Shown: one piece after another, positions 6,944 through 12,767 of the stretch
Layout of the letters: each line of letters starts with the position of its first letter
How positions within the stretch are numbered: position 1 is the stretch's first letter
Assembly (NCBI GenBank): GCA_005883175.1
Contig: VAYV01000064.1
Span: 1-13,949, forward strand
Length of the DNA stretch: 13,949 nucleotides
Source of the DNA: Actinomycetota bacterium
Lineage (GTDB): Bacteria; Actinomycetota; AC-67
Reading direction: 5' to 3'
Notes under the pieces: model-generated
The model's input: only the letters and a program-made list of their open reading frames with translations
Databases searched by the model: none
Told to the model about the DNA's origin: nothing
Position numbers and translations under genes: made by a program

Positions 6944-6967
6944 TCCCGGGTAGGGATAGCCCCGGGA
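6944..6967 (+). promoter_or_regulatory. Stem-loop just upstream of the PBP1 start
   Basis: TCCCGGG (6944-6950) and CCCGGGA (6961-6967) are perfect 7-bp inverted arms around a 10-nt loop, ending 5 nt before the GTG start of the PBP gene. In the mRNA this stem would sit where a ribosome site is expected; the loop itself carries the only purine-rich stretch (TAGGGATAG). It could limit initiation or be chance in GC-rich DNA. Confidence 0.4.
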
Positions 6968-6972
6968 TACGA

Positions 6973-9048
6973 GTGACCATCACCAAAAAAGGGAAACAAA
7001 AGGCCGGGCGCGCTGCCTCGGGGCGCGCTCGGCGCCGGCTTTTCCGCTTCCTTCCCCGGCCGAGCGGCTGGAAGCAATGGGTGGCCCTTCTCATCCTTGG
7101 ACCACTCGCGCTGCTCGTTCTTCTCTTCTTCGTGGCGTACGCGTTCGCGCGCATCCCCAAGCCGAACGACATCTCCACCGCTCAATCGGCCCAAGTCTTC
7201 GACGATCACGGCCATCTGATCGGGACGATCCACAGCGACGCCCATCGGATCTCGATCCCGATTGGCAACATGCCGCTCGACCTTCAGCATGCGGTCATCG
7301 CGACCGAGGATCGCACCTTCTACAGCAATCCCGGGATATCGGTCGGAGGCATCGCGCGCGCGGCGTTCTCGGACATCTTCGGTCACGGTCACCAGGGCGG
7401 CAGCACGATCACGCAGCAGTACGTGAAGAACGCGTTCGTCGGGAACCAGCCGTCACTCCTGCGGAAGGCGCGCGAAGCGATCATCGCGTTGAAGCTGGCC
7501 CACACCCGGTCGAAGAATGAGATCCTCGAGCTGTATCTGAACACGATCTATTTCGGTCGCGGCGCCTACGGCGTCGAGGCGGCGTCGCTGACGTACTTCG
7601 GGCATTCCGCGAAGAAGCTGACCCTCGCGGAGTCGGCGCTTCTGGCCGGCATCATCCGCGCACCGGAGCTCTACGATCCCGCTCATGATGTGGTCGCGGC
7701 AACGAACAGGCGCAACACCGTCCTCGGCTTGATGGTGCGTGAGCGCTACATCACGCAGGCGCAAGCGGACGCTGCTGAGAAGGTGAAGGTTTCCGCCAAG
7801 GTGCGCGTGATCAGCGGGATCGCGCCGCACTTTTTCGAAGAGGTGCAGCAGATCCTCGAGCAGAACGTCGCTCCTCGACAGTTGTACGCCGGCGGTGTTC
7901 GCATCCAGGTGACGCTCGATCGGGATATGCAGAACGCCGCCAACGACGCCGTGCATCAAGTGTACGACCGCAAGACTGATCCCGATGCCGCTCTGGTTGC
8001 GATCGATCCTCACACAGGTGCCGTGCGCGCGATGGTCGGGTCCCGCGACTACACGACGAGGCAGCTCAACCTCGCCACACAGGGGTTCCGGCAGCCGGGA
8101 AGCGCGTTCAAGCCGGCCACGTTGGCGACGTACCTTGCGAACGGAGGCTCGGTGTTCGACAAGTTCAAGGCACCGGCCACGATCACGGTCAATGTGCCGG
8201 GCAATCCTCCCTACACGCTCACGAATTACGACCACGCCGGCCACGGAACGCTGACCGTCCAGCAAGCCACGTGGGACAGCGTGAACACCGTCTACGCGCA
8301 GATGATCGCGAAGGCGGATCCGGCGAGAGTCGTGCAGGAAGCGCATCAGCTCGGGATCGCGTCGAAGCTCAACGCGGTGCCGTCGCTCGCCCTCGGCACG
8401 TCCGAGGTGTCGCCCCTCGAGCTCACGGATATGTACGCGACGTTCGCCTCGCGCGGCGTGCGCCACGTGCCGTACTACATCGAGAGTGTGAAGGATCGGA
8501 ACGGCAAGGTTCTCTTCTCGCAGAAGCCCGACGGCCAGCCGGCGATCGATTCCAACCTCGCCGACAGCGTCAATTCGGTTCTTCAGGGCGTGGTCCAGCA
8601 CGGAACCGGCAGGTCCGCGTCGATCGGACGGCCGGCAGCTGGGAAGACGGGAACGACGGAGAGTCATCGGGACGCGTGGTTCGCCGGGTACACCCCGGAG
8701 CTGACCGCCGTCGTCTGGAACGGGTACGCCGGCTCGTTCAAAGCGATGAACAACGTCCGGGGCATCGCCGTCGTAGGGGCGTCCTTCCCGGCCCAGATGT
8801 GGCGCCTGTTCATGGAGCGCGCCCTTGTCGATCTGCCCGCGACGCCGTTCACGGCTCCCCACCTGGCCTCACCGTCGCCGACCGTGACGATCACACCTTC
8901 TCCAACCCCGACGCCGGCGACGCCGAAGCCGAGCGCAACGATCCCGCTGCCGTCGACCACACCCTCGCCGTCACCGAAGCCGAAGCCCGACAAGTCGCCG
9001 TCGCCGACGCCGACGCCGACCCCCACTGCTAGCCCCGCTGCAACTTAG
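6973..9048 (+). CDS. Class A penicillin-binding protein (bifunctional transglycosylase/transpeptidase)
   Basis: A 691-residue peptidoglycan synthase that polymerises lipid II and cross-links stem peptides. Residues 1-35 are a basic cytosolic tail, 36-58 the membrane anchor. The GT51 domain (about 70-240) shows ATEDRTFYSNPG with catalytic Glu112, GGSTITQQYVKN at 142-153, RKAREAI with the second Glu169, and KNEILELYLNTIYFGRGAYG at 181-200. The transpeptidase domain (about 335-615) has SAFK with nucleophile Ser377 and Lys380, SVN at 436-438 and KTGT at 558-561. Residues 632-691 are a Pro/Ser/Thr-rich tail (SPTPTPTP), likely extended in the wall. In the first GT motif Asn119 stands where many family members have His. 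The start is GTG at 6973 without a clear ribosome site. It corresponds to ponA1 by context. Confidence 0.97.
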   Translation: MTITKKGKQKAGRAASGRARRRLFRFLPRPSGWKQWVALLILGPLALLVLLFFVAYAFARIPKPNDISTAQSAQVFDDHGHLIGTIHSDAHRISIPIGNMPLDLQHAVIATEDRTFYSNPGISVGGIARAAFSDIFGHGHQGGSTITQQYVKNAFVGNQPSLLRKAREAIIALKLAHTRSKNEILELYLNTIYFGRGAYGVEAASLTYFGHSAKKLTLAESALLAGIIRAPELYDPAHDVVAATNRRNTVLGLMVRERYITQAQADAAEKVKVSAKVRVISGIAPHFFEEVQQILEQNVAPRQLYAGGVRIQVTLDRDMQNAANDAVHQVYDRKTDPDAALVAIDPHTGAVRAMVGSRDYTTRQLNLATQGFRQPGSAFKPATLATYLANGGSVFDKFKAPATITVNVPGNPPYTLTNYDHAGHGTLTVQQATWDSVNTVYAQMIAKADPARVVQEAHQLGIASKLNAVPSLALGTSEVSPLELTDMYATFASRGVRHVPYYIESVKDRNGKVLFSQKPDGQPAIDSNLADSVNSVLQGVVQHGTGRSASIGRPAAGKTGTTESHRDAWFAGYTPELTAVVWNGYAGSFKAMNNVRGIAVVGASFPAQMWRLFMERALVDLPATPFTAPHLASPSPTVTITPSPTPTPATPKPSATIPLPSTTPSPSPKPKPDKSPSPTPTPTPTASPAAT

Positions 9049-9081
9049 AGGCCATGATGGGGCCGAGCGCTGGGAGGGGTC

Positions 9082-9954
9082 TTGGAGTCGAAGAGCTCAA
9101 CCGCACGGCGCGCTAGCAGCGCAACGCTGGCGGTCGCGCTCGCGGTCTGCGGTGTCGCGCTCATCATCGGTTACAACGCGAAAGACCTGTGCACGCGGCA
9201 CCAGTGGAACGGTTATCAGTATCGAACGCTTTGTTACAACGACGTCTACTCTCTGTACTTCTTCCGCGGTTTGGACGTCCGCCCGTTCCCGTACATCCAC
9301 GGCGACGGAAAGTTCGACAACGAGGTCAGCCCGGATGGTTCGACCTTCGAGGCAGGAGACCTTGAGTATCCGGCCTTAACCGGGGTGCTCATCGGTGTCG
9401 TCGCGGAGTTCACGCACAACGGTACGACGTTCTTCCGGGCCACCGCCGCCGTGCTTGCCGTCTTCGCTTTGGGTACGGTCTTCTTCTTGTGGGCCATGGT
9501 TCGCGTGCCGTGGCGCCTGTTCTTCTTTGCCGCGGGCCCGTCCCTGATCCTCTATGCGTTCCACAACTGGGATCTTCTTGCCGTGTTCTTGATGTGCGCC
9601 GGATTGTGGGCATTCCATCGAAGAGCCGACGGATGGACCGGGACACTGCTCGGCCTCGGCGCGGCAGCGAAAGTATTCCCCGGCTTGATCCTTCCGGCGC
9701 TGCTCCTTGCGCGACGACGAGAGACCGGGAAGGTCTCCAAGCGCATGATCTGGTCGGCCGCTCTCGCCTTCGTCGCGGTTAACCTCCCGTTCGTGATCAT
9801 CAATCGAGCGGGCTGGTGGGCGCCGTGGGACTTTCAGTCGACGCGTTTCCCGAACTTCGAACTCTCTTCATCGCCGGGGTCGCGTTGCTGCTCTTGGCGG
9901 AGAGCAGGCGCGCGCGCTTCCGCCCGTACGCGACGTCGTTCGGGATCCTGTTGA
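9082..9954 (+). CDS. GT87 (DUF2029) membrane glycosyltransferase, N-terminal part of an interrupted gene
   Basis: The first part of a polytopic GT-C fold glycosyltransferase of the GT87 type, whose known members use polyprenyl-phosphate mannose to build envelope glycans. TTG at 9082 follows GGGAGGGG, 33 bp after the PBP stop. Helix 1 is residues 13-30; the following outer loop has NDVYSLYFFRGLDVRPFPYI and EYPALTG; helices continue to about residue 252 (LFFFAAGPSLILYAFHNWD, AAAKVFPGLILPALLLARR). After GWWAPWDFQSTRFPNFE the frame turns into Arg/Ser/Cys-rich sequence without homology to the family and stops at 9954. The genuine continuation is in another frame from about 9862. The last 30 or so residues of this ORF are therefore an artefact of a frameshift/deletion. 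Context matches Rv0051 after ponA1. Confidence 0.85.
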   Translation: MESKSSTARRASSATLAVALAVCGVALIIGYNAKDLCTRHQWNGYQYRTLCYNDVYSLYFFRGLDVRPFPYIHGDGKFDNEVSPDGSTFEAGDLEYPALTGVLIGVVAEFTHNGTTFFRATAAVLAVFALGTVFFLWAMVRVPWRLFFFAAGPSLILYAFHNWDLLAVFLMCAGLWAFHRRADGWTGTLLGLGAAAKVFPGLILPALLLARRRETGKVSKRMIWSAALAFVAVNLPFVIINRAGWWAPWDFQSTRFPNFELSSSPGSRCCSWRRAGARASARTRRRSGSC

Positions 9955-10301
9955 TCTGGCTGCTCGTGGCGAAGGTCTACTCGCCCCAGTACGCGCTTTG
10001 GCTCTTGCCGTTCTTCGCCCTTGTGGAGATCCCCTGGCCGGGCTTCGTCGCGTTCGCCGTATCCGATGCGGCGGTTTGGGTCGCAGTCAGCGCATTCTTC
10101 CTCTCGTTCCCACCAACGGGCCGGGGCAACCTGTCGACGATGGCGTGGATCCTCGAAGCGTTGGTGTACGTGCGCTACGCCGTGCTCCTGCTGCTCCTCT
10201 GGATGTCGAGACGTGCGGGTGAGAACGTGCTCGAGTTGCCGCCCCCGGTGTCGGAGCCGTCGGCAGGGCTGCATCCAGCTCGGGTAGAGTTTTCGTCGTG
10301 A
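9816..10301 (+). CDS. GT87 (DUF2029) membrane glycosyltransferase, C-terminal part of the interrupted gene
   Basis: The remaining part of the GT87 protein, in a different frame from the first part. Family-like sequence begins at about 9862 with LFIAGVALLLLAESRR, then ATSFGILLIWLLVAK and the well-conserved KVYSPQYALWLLPFFALVE, followed by two more helices (AFAVSDAAVWVAVSAFFLSF, YVRYAVLLLLLWMSRR) and a short cytosolic tail. The nominal GTG at 9816 and the first 15 residues are out-of-frame reading of the upstream half and not a real N-terminus. Both halves lack internal stops, so the break is either recent or an assembly/sequencing error. The TGA at 10299-10301 overlaps the GTG of the coproheme decarboxylase gene by 4 bp. 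If the break is real the enzyme is probably inactive. Confidence 0.8.
   Translation: MGAVGLSVDAFPELRTLFIAGVALLLLAESRRARFRPYATSFGILLIWLLVAKVYSPQYALWLLPFFALVEIPWPGFVAFAVSDAAVWVAVSAFFLSFPPTGRGNLSTMAWILEALVYVRYAVLLLLLWMSRRAGENVLELPPPVSEPSAGLHPARVEFSS
10285..10290 (+). promoter_or_regulatory. Putative internal -10 box (TAGAGT) for the coproheme decarboxylase gene
   Basis: TAGAGT, a TANNNT match, ends 7 nt before the GTG at 10298, inside the 3' end of the GT87 gene. There is no Shine-Dalgarno site between them (TTTCGTC), so a leaderless mRNA starting at the GTG is possible in addition to read-through from the envelope genes. No -35 was recognised. Confidence 0.4.
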
Positions 10302-10993
10302 GCGACGAACGCCCCCACCCACAACAAGTCGTGAAGTTCGCTTTCTACAAGCTGGACCGCGCTTTCCGTGGCCAGCCTCCGGAGGAACGGTCGGCGGCGC
10401 GCAAAGAGCTCGCCGAGCTGCTGCTCGAGGGCCGCGAAAGATTCCCGATGCTCCGCACGTACTCGACCGTCGGGATGCGGGGCGACTGCGACTTCCTCAT
10501 CTGGTCGGCGACCAAAACACTGGAAGAGGTCTCGGCGCTGGAAACCGCGACACGGCAGAGCACCATCGGGCGATGGCTCGACACGCCGTTCTCATACCTC
10601 GCGATGACGAAGCGCTCGCAGTACGAAGACCGGATCGGCGACAAGCGCGAGAAGCTGCAAGTGAAACCGGGGCGGGCGAAGTATCTTTTCGTCTACCCGT
10701 TCGTGAAGACGCGCGCGTGGTACATGCTGCCGTTCGAAGAGCGCCAAGCGATGATGGATGTGCACATCGAGGTCGGCCACCGCTTCCCGACGGTCAAGCT
10801 CAATACGACGTACTCGTTCGGTTTGGACGACCAGGAGTTCGTCGTTGCGTTCGAAACCGATCATCCCGAGCATTTTCTGGACCTCGTGATGCAGCTGCGC
10901 GAGGCGCGCTCGAGCGAATACACGCTGCGCGACACGCCGATCTTCAGCTGCATCGCCGGAGATCCGTTGAGCGTTCTGGAATCCGCCGGCTAG
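10298..10993 (+). CDS. chdC: Coproheme decarboxylase (chlorite dismutase family)
   Basis: A 231-residue heme-binding protein of the chlorite dismutase family. The size and context-free sequence fit ChdC/HemQ, which uses peroxide to decarboxylate coproheme III to heme b, the last step of the coproporphyrin-dependent heme route of actinobacteria. Seen in the sequence: the ferredoxin-like repeat starting KFAFYKLD and CDFLIWSATKTLEEV; YPFVKTRAWYMLP at 133-145, with Tyr133 at the position of the radical tyrosine; MMDVHIEVGHRFP at 152-164, with His156 as likely proximal heme ligand; then TTYSFGLDDQEFVVAFETD at 170-188. A true chlorite dismutase cannot be excluded by eye, but a periplasmic signal is absent. 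The GTG start overlaps the GT87 stop. The TAG stop shares CTAG with the convergent DUF779 gene. No other heme genes are in the window. Confidence 0.9.
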   Translation: MSDERPHPQQVVKFAFYKLDRAFRGQPPEERSAARKELAELLLEGRERFPMLRTYSTVGMRGDCDFLIWSATKTLEEVSALETATRQSTIGRWLDTPFSYLAMTKRSQYEDRIGDKREKLQVKPGRAKYLFVYPFVKTRAWYMLPFEERQAMMDVHIEVGHRFPTVKLNTTYSFGLDDQEFVVAFETDHPEHFLDLVMQLREARSSEYTLRDTPIFSCIAGDPLSVLESAG

Positions 10994-11328
10994 CGGCGTT
11001 CCGGGACGACGGGCGCGCGCAAGACGAACCGGCAATCGAGCTCGGTTTCAAGTGAGAATGAATCGTCGAGCACCCCGTGCTCGACGTCGATCGTGAGGAT
11101 GTCGTCCTCACTCGTATAGAGCCTTGCGAGCCAACCGGGCGCGAGCACGGCGACGTCGCCGACCGTTCCGACGGGTTGCGCATCGGGCTCGGCGATGTAG
11201 TGGTCGTAGAGGTACGGCGCGGTTGCGTCGCAGCAGCCGTTGCTGAGGATCATCACGAGGTTCTCGCGACCCGAGGCGCGCACCCGCCGCACGATCTTTT
11301 CGGCCGCATCCGTCCCCTCGACGCGCAT
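10990..11328 (-). CDS. DUF779 family protein
   Basis: A 112-residue protein of the DUF779 family, whose function is not established; members are often found near aldehyde dehydrogenases. The hallmark NGCCDATAPYLYD lies at residues 30-42 with the vicinal Cys32-Cys33, followed by GTVGDVAVLAPGWLARLYTSED, DILTIDVEHG and FSLETELDCRFVLR, in the family order. The frame extends upstream to 11397, but the ATG at 11326-11328 is preferred: it begins just before the helix AAEKIVRRVRASG, avoids overlap with the divergent gene at 11373, and has a TATCAT box 6 nt upstream. No aldehyde dehydrogenase is present in the window. Its stop overlaps that of the coproheme decarboxylase gene in a shared CTAG. Confidence 0.82.
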   Translation of the reverse strand: MRVEGTDAAEKIVRRVRASGRENLVMILSNGCCDATAPYLYDHYIAEPDAQPVGTVGDVAVLAPGWLARLYTSEDDILTIDVEHGVLDDSFSLETELDCRFVLRAPVVPERR

Positions 11329-11334
11329 GCTCCC

Positions 11335-11340
11335 ATGATA
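11335..11340 (-). promoter_or_regulatory. Putative -10 box (TATCAT) for the DUF779 gene
   Basis: On the minus strand TATCAT (11340-11335) is followed by GGGAGC and then the ATG of the DUF779 gene. The GGGAG is too close to the ATG for a normal ribosome site, so a leaderless start is more likely. A -35 was not recognised; only 44 bp separate the two divergent start codons, so the two promoters must overlap. Confidence 0.4.
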
Positions 11341-11358
11341 GGCGCGACGTCGAGCGAC

Positions 11359-11364
11359 TAGCAT
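11359..11364 (+). promoter_or_regulatory. Putative -10 box (TAGCAT) for the gene at 11373
   Basis: TAGCAT ends 8 nt before the GTG at 11373 with no Shine-Dalgarno sequence in CCGCTCCC. The octamer CTAGCATC is identical to that in front of sodX. Confidence 0.4.
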
Positions 11365-11372
11365 CCGCTCCC

Positions 11373-11846
11373 GTGACGACGCCGCGTGCCCTTGCATGGA
11401 TCAAGCCGTGGATGGTCGTCGTCTTCCTCACCGTGGTCGCGGTGGGCGGCGCAACCGGCGTCTACTTCGCCGGCGAAGCGCAGCATCGCCGTGACCGCGC
11501 CGACATCGTCCGCTGGGAGGCGCGCGCGTTGCCGGCGGCACGCGACGCGAAGGCGCGCCAGCGCATGCTGCGCGCAGCGATGCCGGCGACAGAGATCGCG
11601 GAGATCCGCATCGCGCTGCAGCGCGACATCGACGTGATCGCCGCTCCGCCGCTCCCTGAGATCGTCCGCCCGGCCGCGGCCGCGTACGTCGAGGCGATCA
11701 GGAAGACCGCGGCGAGCCTCGCGGCCGTCGGGTCGGCCTCGTTCGGGCGCGCGCAAGCGCAAGCGCTCGGCGCGTTCGCCGCCGCTGCGGCCGCGGAGCA
11801 GACGCTGGTCTGCCGGGCGCGCTTGCCGGCCTGCTCGAGCCTCTGA
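11373..11846 (+). CDS. Membrane-anchored protein of unknown function
   Basis: I do not recognise this 157-residue protein. A single hydrophobic helix at residues 13-33 (WMVVVFLTVVAVGGATGVYF) follows a short basic N-terminus, so it is probably anchored with its bulk outside. The rest is Ala/Arg-rich and predicted helical, with charged heptad-like stretches (RRDRADIVRWEARALPAARDAKARQR; regions 39-64) and an Ala run near 133-141. Two cysteines close to the end (147 and 154, in LVCRARLPACSSL) could form a disulfide loop. GTG at 11373 has no ribosome site but a TAGCAT box upstream. Low-complexity composition makes homology hard to judge; codon pattern with GC-rich third positions supports real coding. 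It is divergent from the DUF779 gene and followed by a 106-bp promoter region. Confidence 0.65.
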   Translation: MTTPRALAWIKPWMVVVFLTVVAVGGATGVYFAGEAQHRRDRADIVRWEARALPAARDAKARQRMLRAAMPATEIAEIRIALQRDIDVIAAPPLPEIVRPAAAAYVEAIRKTAASLAAVGSASFGRAQAQALGAFAAAAAAEQTLVCRARLPACSSL

Positions 11847-11885
11847 CCAGGTATTTTGCTATCTTCGCGAAACCTGTAAAAAGGC

Positions 11886-11914
11886 TTGACCAGTTACCGA
11901 CACCGGTGTAGGGT
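11886..11914 (+). promoter_or_regulatory. Promoter with embedded palindrome for the 79-aa/CGNR gene pair
   Basis: TTGACC (11886-11891), a 17-bp spacer and TAGGGT (11909-11914) form a near-consensus promoter; transcription would begin around 11921, giving a leader of about 32 nt with the GGGAGGTG ribosome site. The spacer ends in the perfect 10-bp palindrome ACACCGGTGT (11900-11909), which overlaps the first base of the -10 and may bind a regulator. Gap 11847-11885 upstream is AT-richer with a short CAGGT/ACCTG inverted pair only. Confidence 0.75.
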
Positions 11915-11952
11915 CCTTGGTGGTTAGGGAATCTATCGCCGGGAGGTGGGCC

Positions 11953-12192
11953 GTGAACTGGTATCTGGCTGAAGAGCTGGCGAAGGAGCACCTCGAGTCA
12001 CTGCGTCGGGCCGCCGGCGACGGTCGGCCCCGCTGGGAGACCGAGCCACGCCGGCCAGGCCGTGTCCGCCGGGCGATCGGCGTGAAGTTCGTTTCGGCGG
12101 GACTTGGTCTCGCGGCGGGACTCCGAGCTGCGCGCACCGCTTCGGAAGTCGTCTGCGAGGCCCGCGACGGACTGGCGTCGGAGGGGTCGTGA
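11953..12192 (+). CDS. Small basic protein of unknown function, first gene of a two-gene unit
   Basis: A 79-residue protein beginning NWYLAEELAKEHLESLRRAA, an N-terminal pattern (LA.ELA.EH...L..A) that I have seen in many short actinobacterial ORFs of no assigned function. The middle is rich in Arg and Pro (RWETEPRRPGRVRRA), followed by a moderately hydrophobic stretch IGVKFVSAGLGLAAGL that could lie on the membrane. GTG at 11953 is chosen because GGGAGGTG lies 7 nt upstream and the recognisable motif starts there; an in-frame GTG at 11917 would fall before the predicted transcription start. The TGA overlaps the GTG of the CGNR gene, so both are made from one mRNA. Confidence 0.72.
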   Translation: MNWYLAEELAKEHLESLRRAAGDGRPRWETEPRRPGRVRRAIGVKFVSAGLGLAAGLRAARTASEVVCEARDGLASEGS

Positions 12193-12758
12193 CGACACCA
12201 GCGCCGCAGCCTCTTCGACTCGTCGAGGAGTTCGTGAACACGCATCACGTTCATCCGCATCGCGACGATGACGACCTCGAAGGCTTGCACACGCCGGACG
12301 AGTTGAAGTCGTGGCTGGTCGAGCGCGAGCTGGTCGGCGCCGACGAACCCGTTCACGCCGCAGATCTGACGTATGCGATCGAGACGAGGGAAGCGTTGCG
12401 GCGCTTGCTGCTGACGAACGGCGGGGCGCAGCCCGATGAGCAGGCCGTCGAAACGGTCAACCGAGCGGCGACTCGCGGGCAGTTGACGCTTCGGTTCGAC
12501 GTCGACGGCGGATCGGGGCTGAAGCCGATCGCGCGCGGTGTCGACGGCGCGATCGGGACGATCCTGGCCGTGGCGTTCGCCGCGATGGCAGAAGGCTCGT
12601 GGTCGCGCCTGAAGGTCTGTCCCGAAGAGACGTGCCGTGTCGCGTTCTTCGATCATTCCAAGAACCGGTCGCGGCGCTGGTGCTCGATGGAGGTCTGCGG
12701 GAACCGCACGAAGGTTCGCTCGTACCGCCAGCGGCAGCTCGAAACTGCCGCCGAATAG
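12189..12758 (+). CDS. CGNR zinc-finger / ABATE domain protein
   Basis: A 189-residue probable transcription factor with the two-part layout of CGNR proteins. Residues 9-135 form the ABATE-type regulatory region (LVEEFVNTHH; TREALRRLLLTNGG; GVDGAIGTILAVAFAAM). Residues 140-182 are the CGNR zinc finger: Cys144 and Cys149 (CPEETC), Cys165 and Cys170, with the name motif CGNR at 170-173 and a basic tail KVRSYRQRQ for DNA contact. Targets and ligand are unknown. The GTG start overlaps the stop of the 79-residue gene (GTGA) with GGAGGGG just ahead. The palindrome in the shared promoter is a candidate site for self-regulation, which is only inference. It ends 9 bp from the stop of the convergent DinB gene. 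Confidence 0.92.
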   Translation: MTTPAPQPLRLVEEFVNTHHVHPHRDDDDLEGLHTPDELKSWLVERELVGADEPVHAADLTYAIETREALRRLLLTNGGAQPDEQAVETVNRAATRGQLTLRFDVDGGSGLKPIARGVDGAIGTILAVAFAAMAEGSWSRLKVCPEETCRVAFFDHSKNRSRRWCSMEVCGNRTKVRSYRQRQLETAAE

Positions 12759-12767
12759 CGTTTCTCT

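Noticed and set aside
7453..8862. A 469-codon open frame on the minus strand opposite the PBP1 gene
   Set aside because: It lies wholly antisense to a gene with all transglycosylase and transpeptidase motifs, is Arg/His/Asp-rich and has no recognisable domain; such frames are expected opposite GC-rich genes.
8870..9045. Repeats of CCGACG/TCGCCG type at the end of the PBP gene as a tandem-repeat or CRISPR-like element
   Set aside because: They are codons of the Pro/Ser/Thr-rich tail; no fixed repeat unit or spacers are present.
9054..9059. ATGATG as the start of the GT87 gene
   Set aside because: Both are in a frame that meets a TAG after about 20 codons; the TTG at 9082 is in the glycosyltransferase frame and has GGGAGGGG upstream.
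11329..11397. Upstream extension of the DUF779 gene
   Set aside because: It would overlap the start of the divergent gene and adds Arg-rich sequence before the family-like region.
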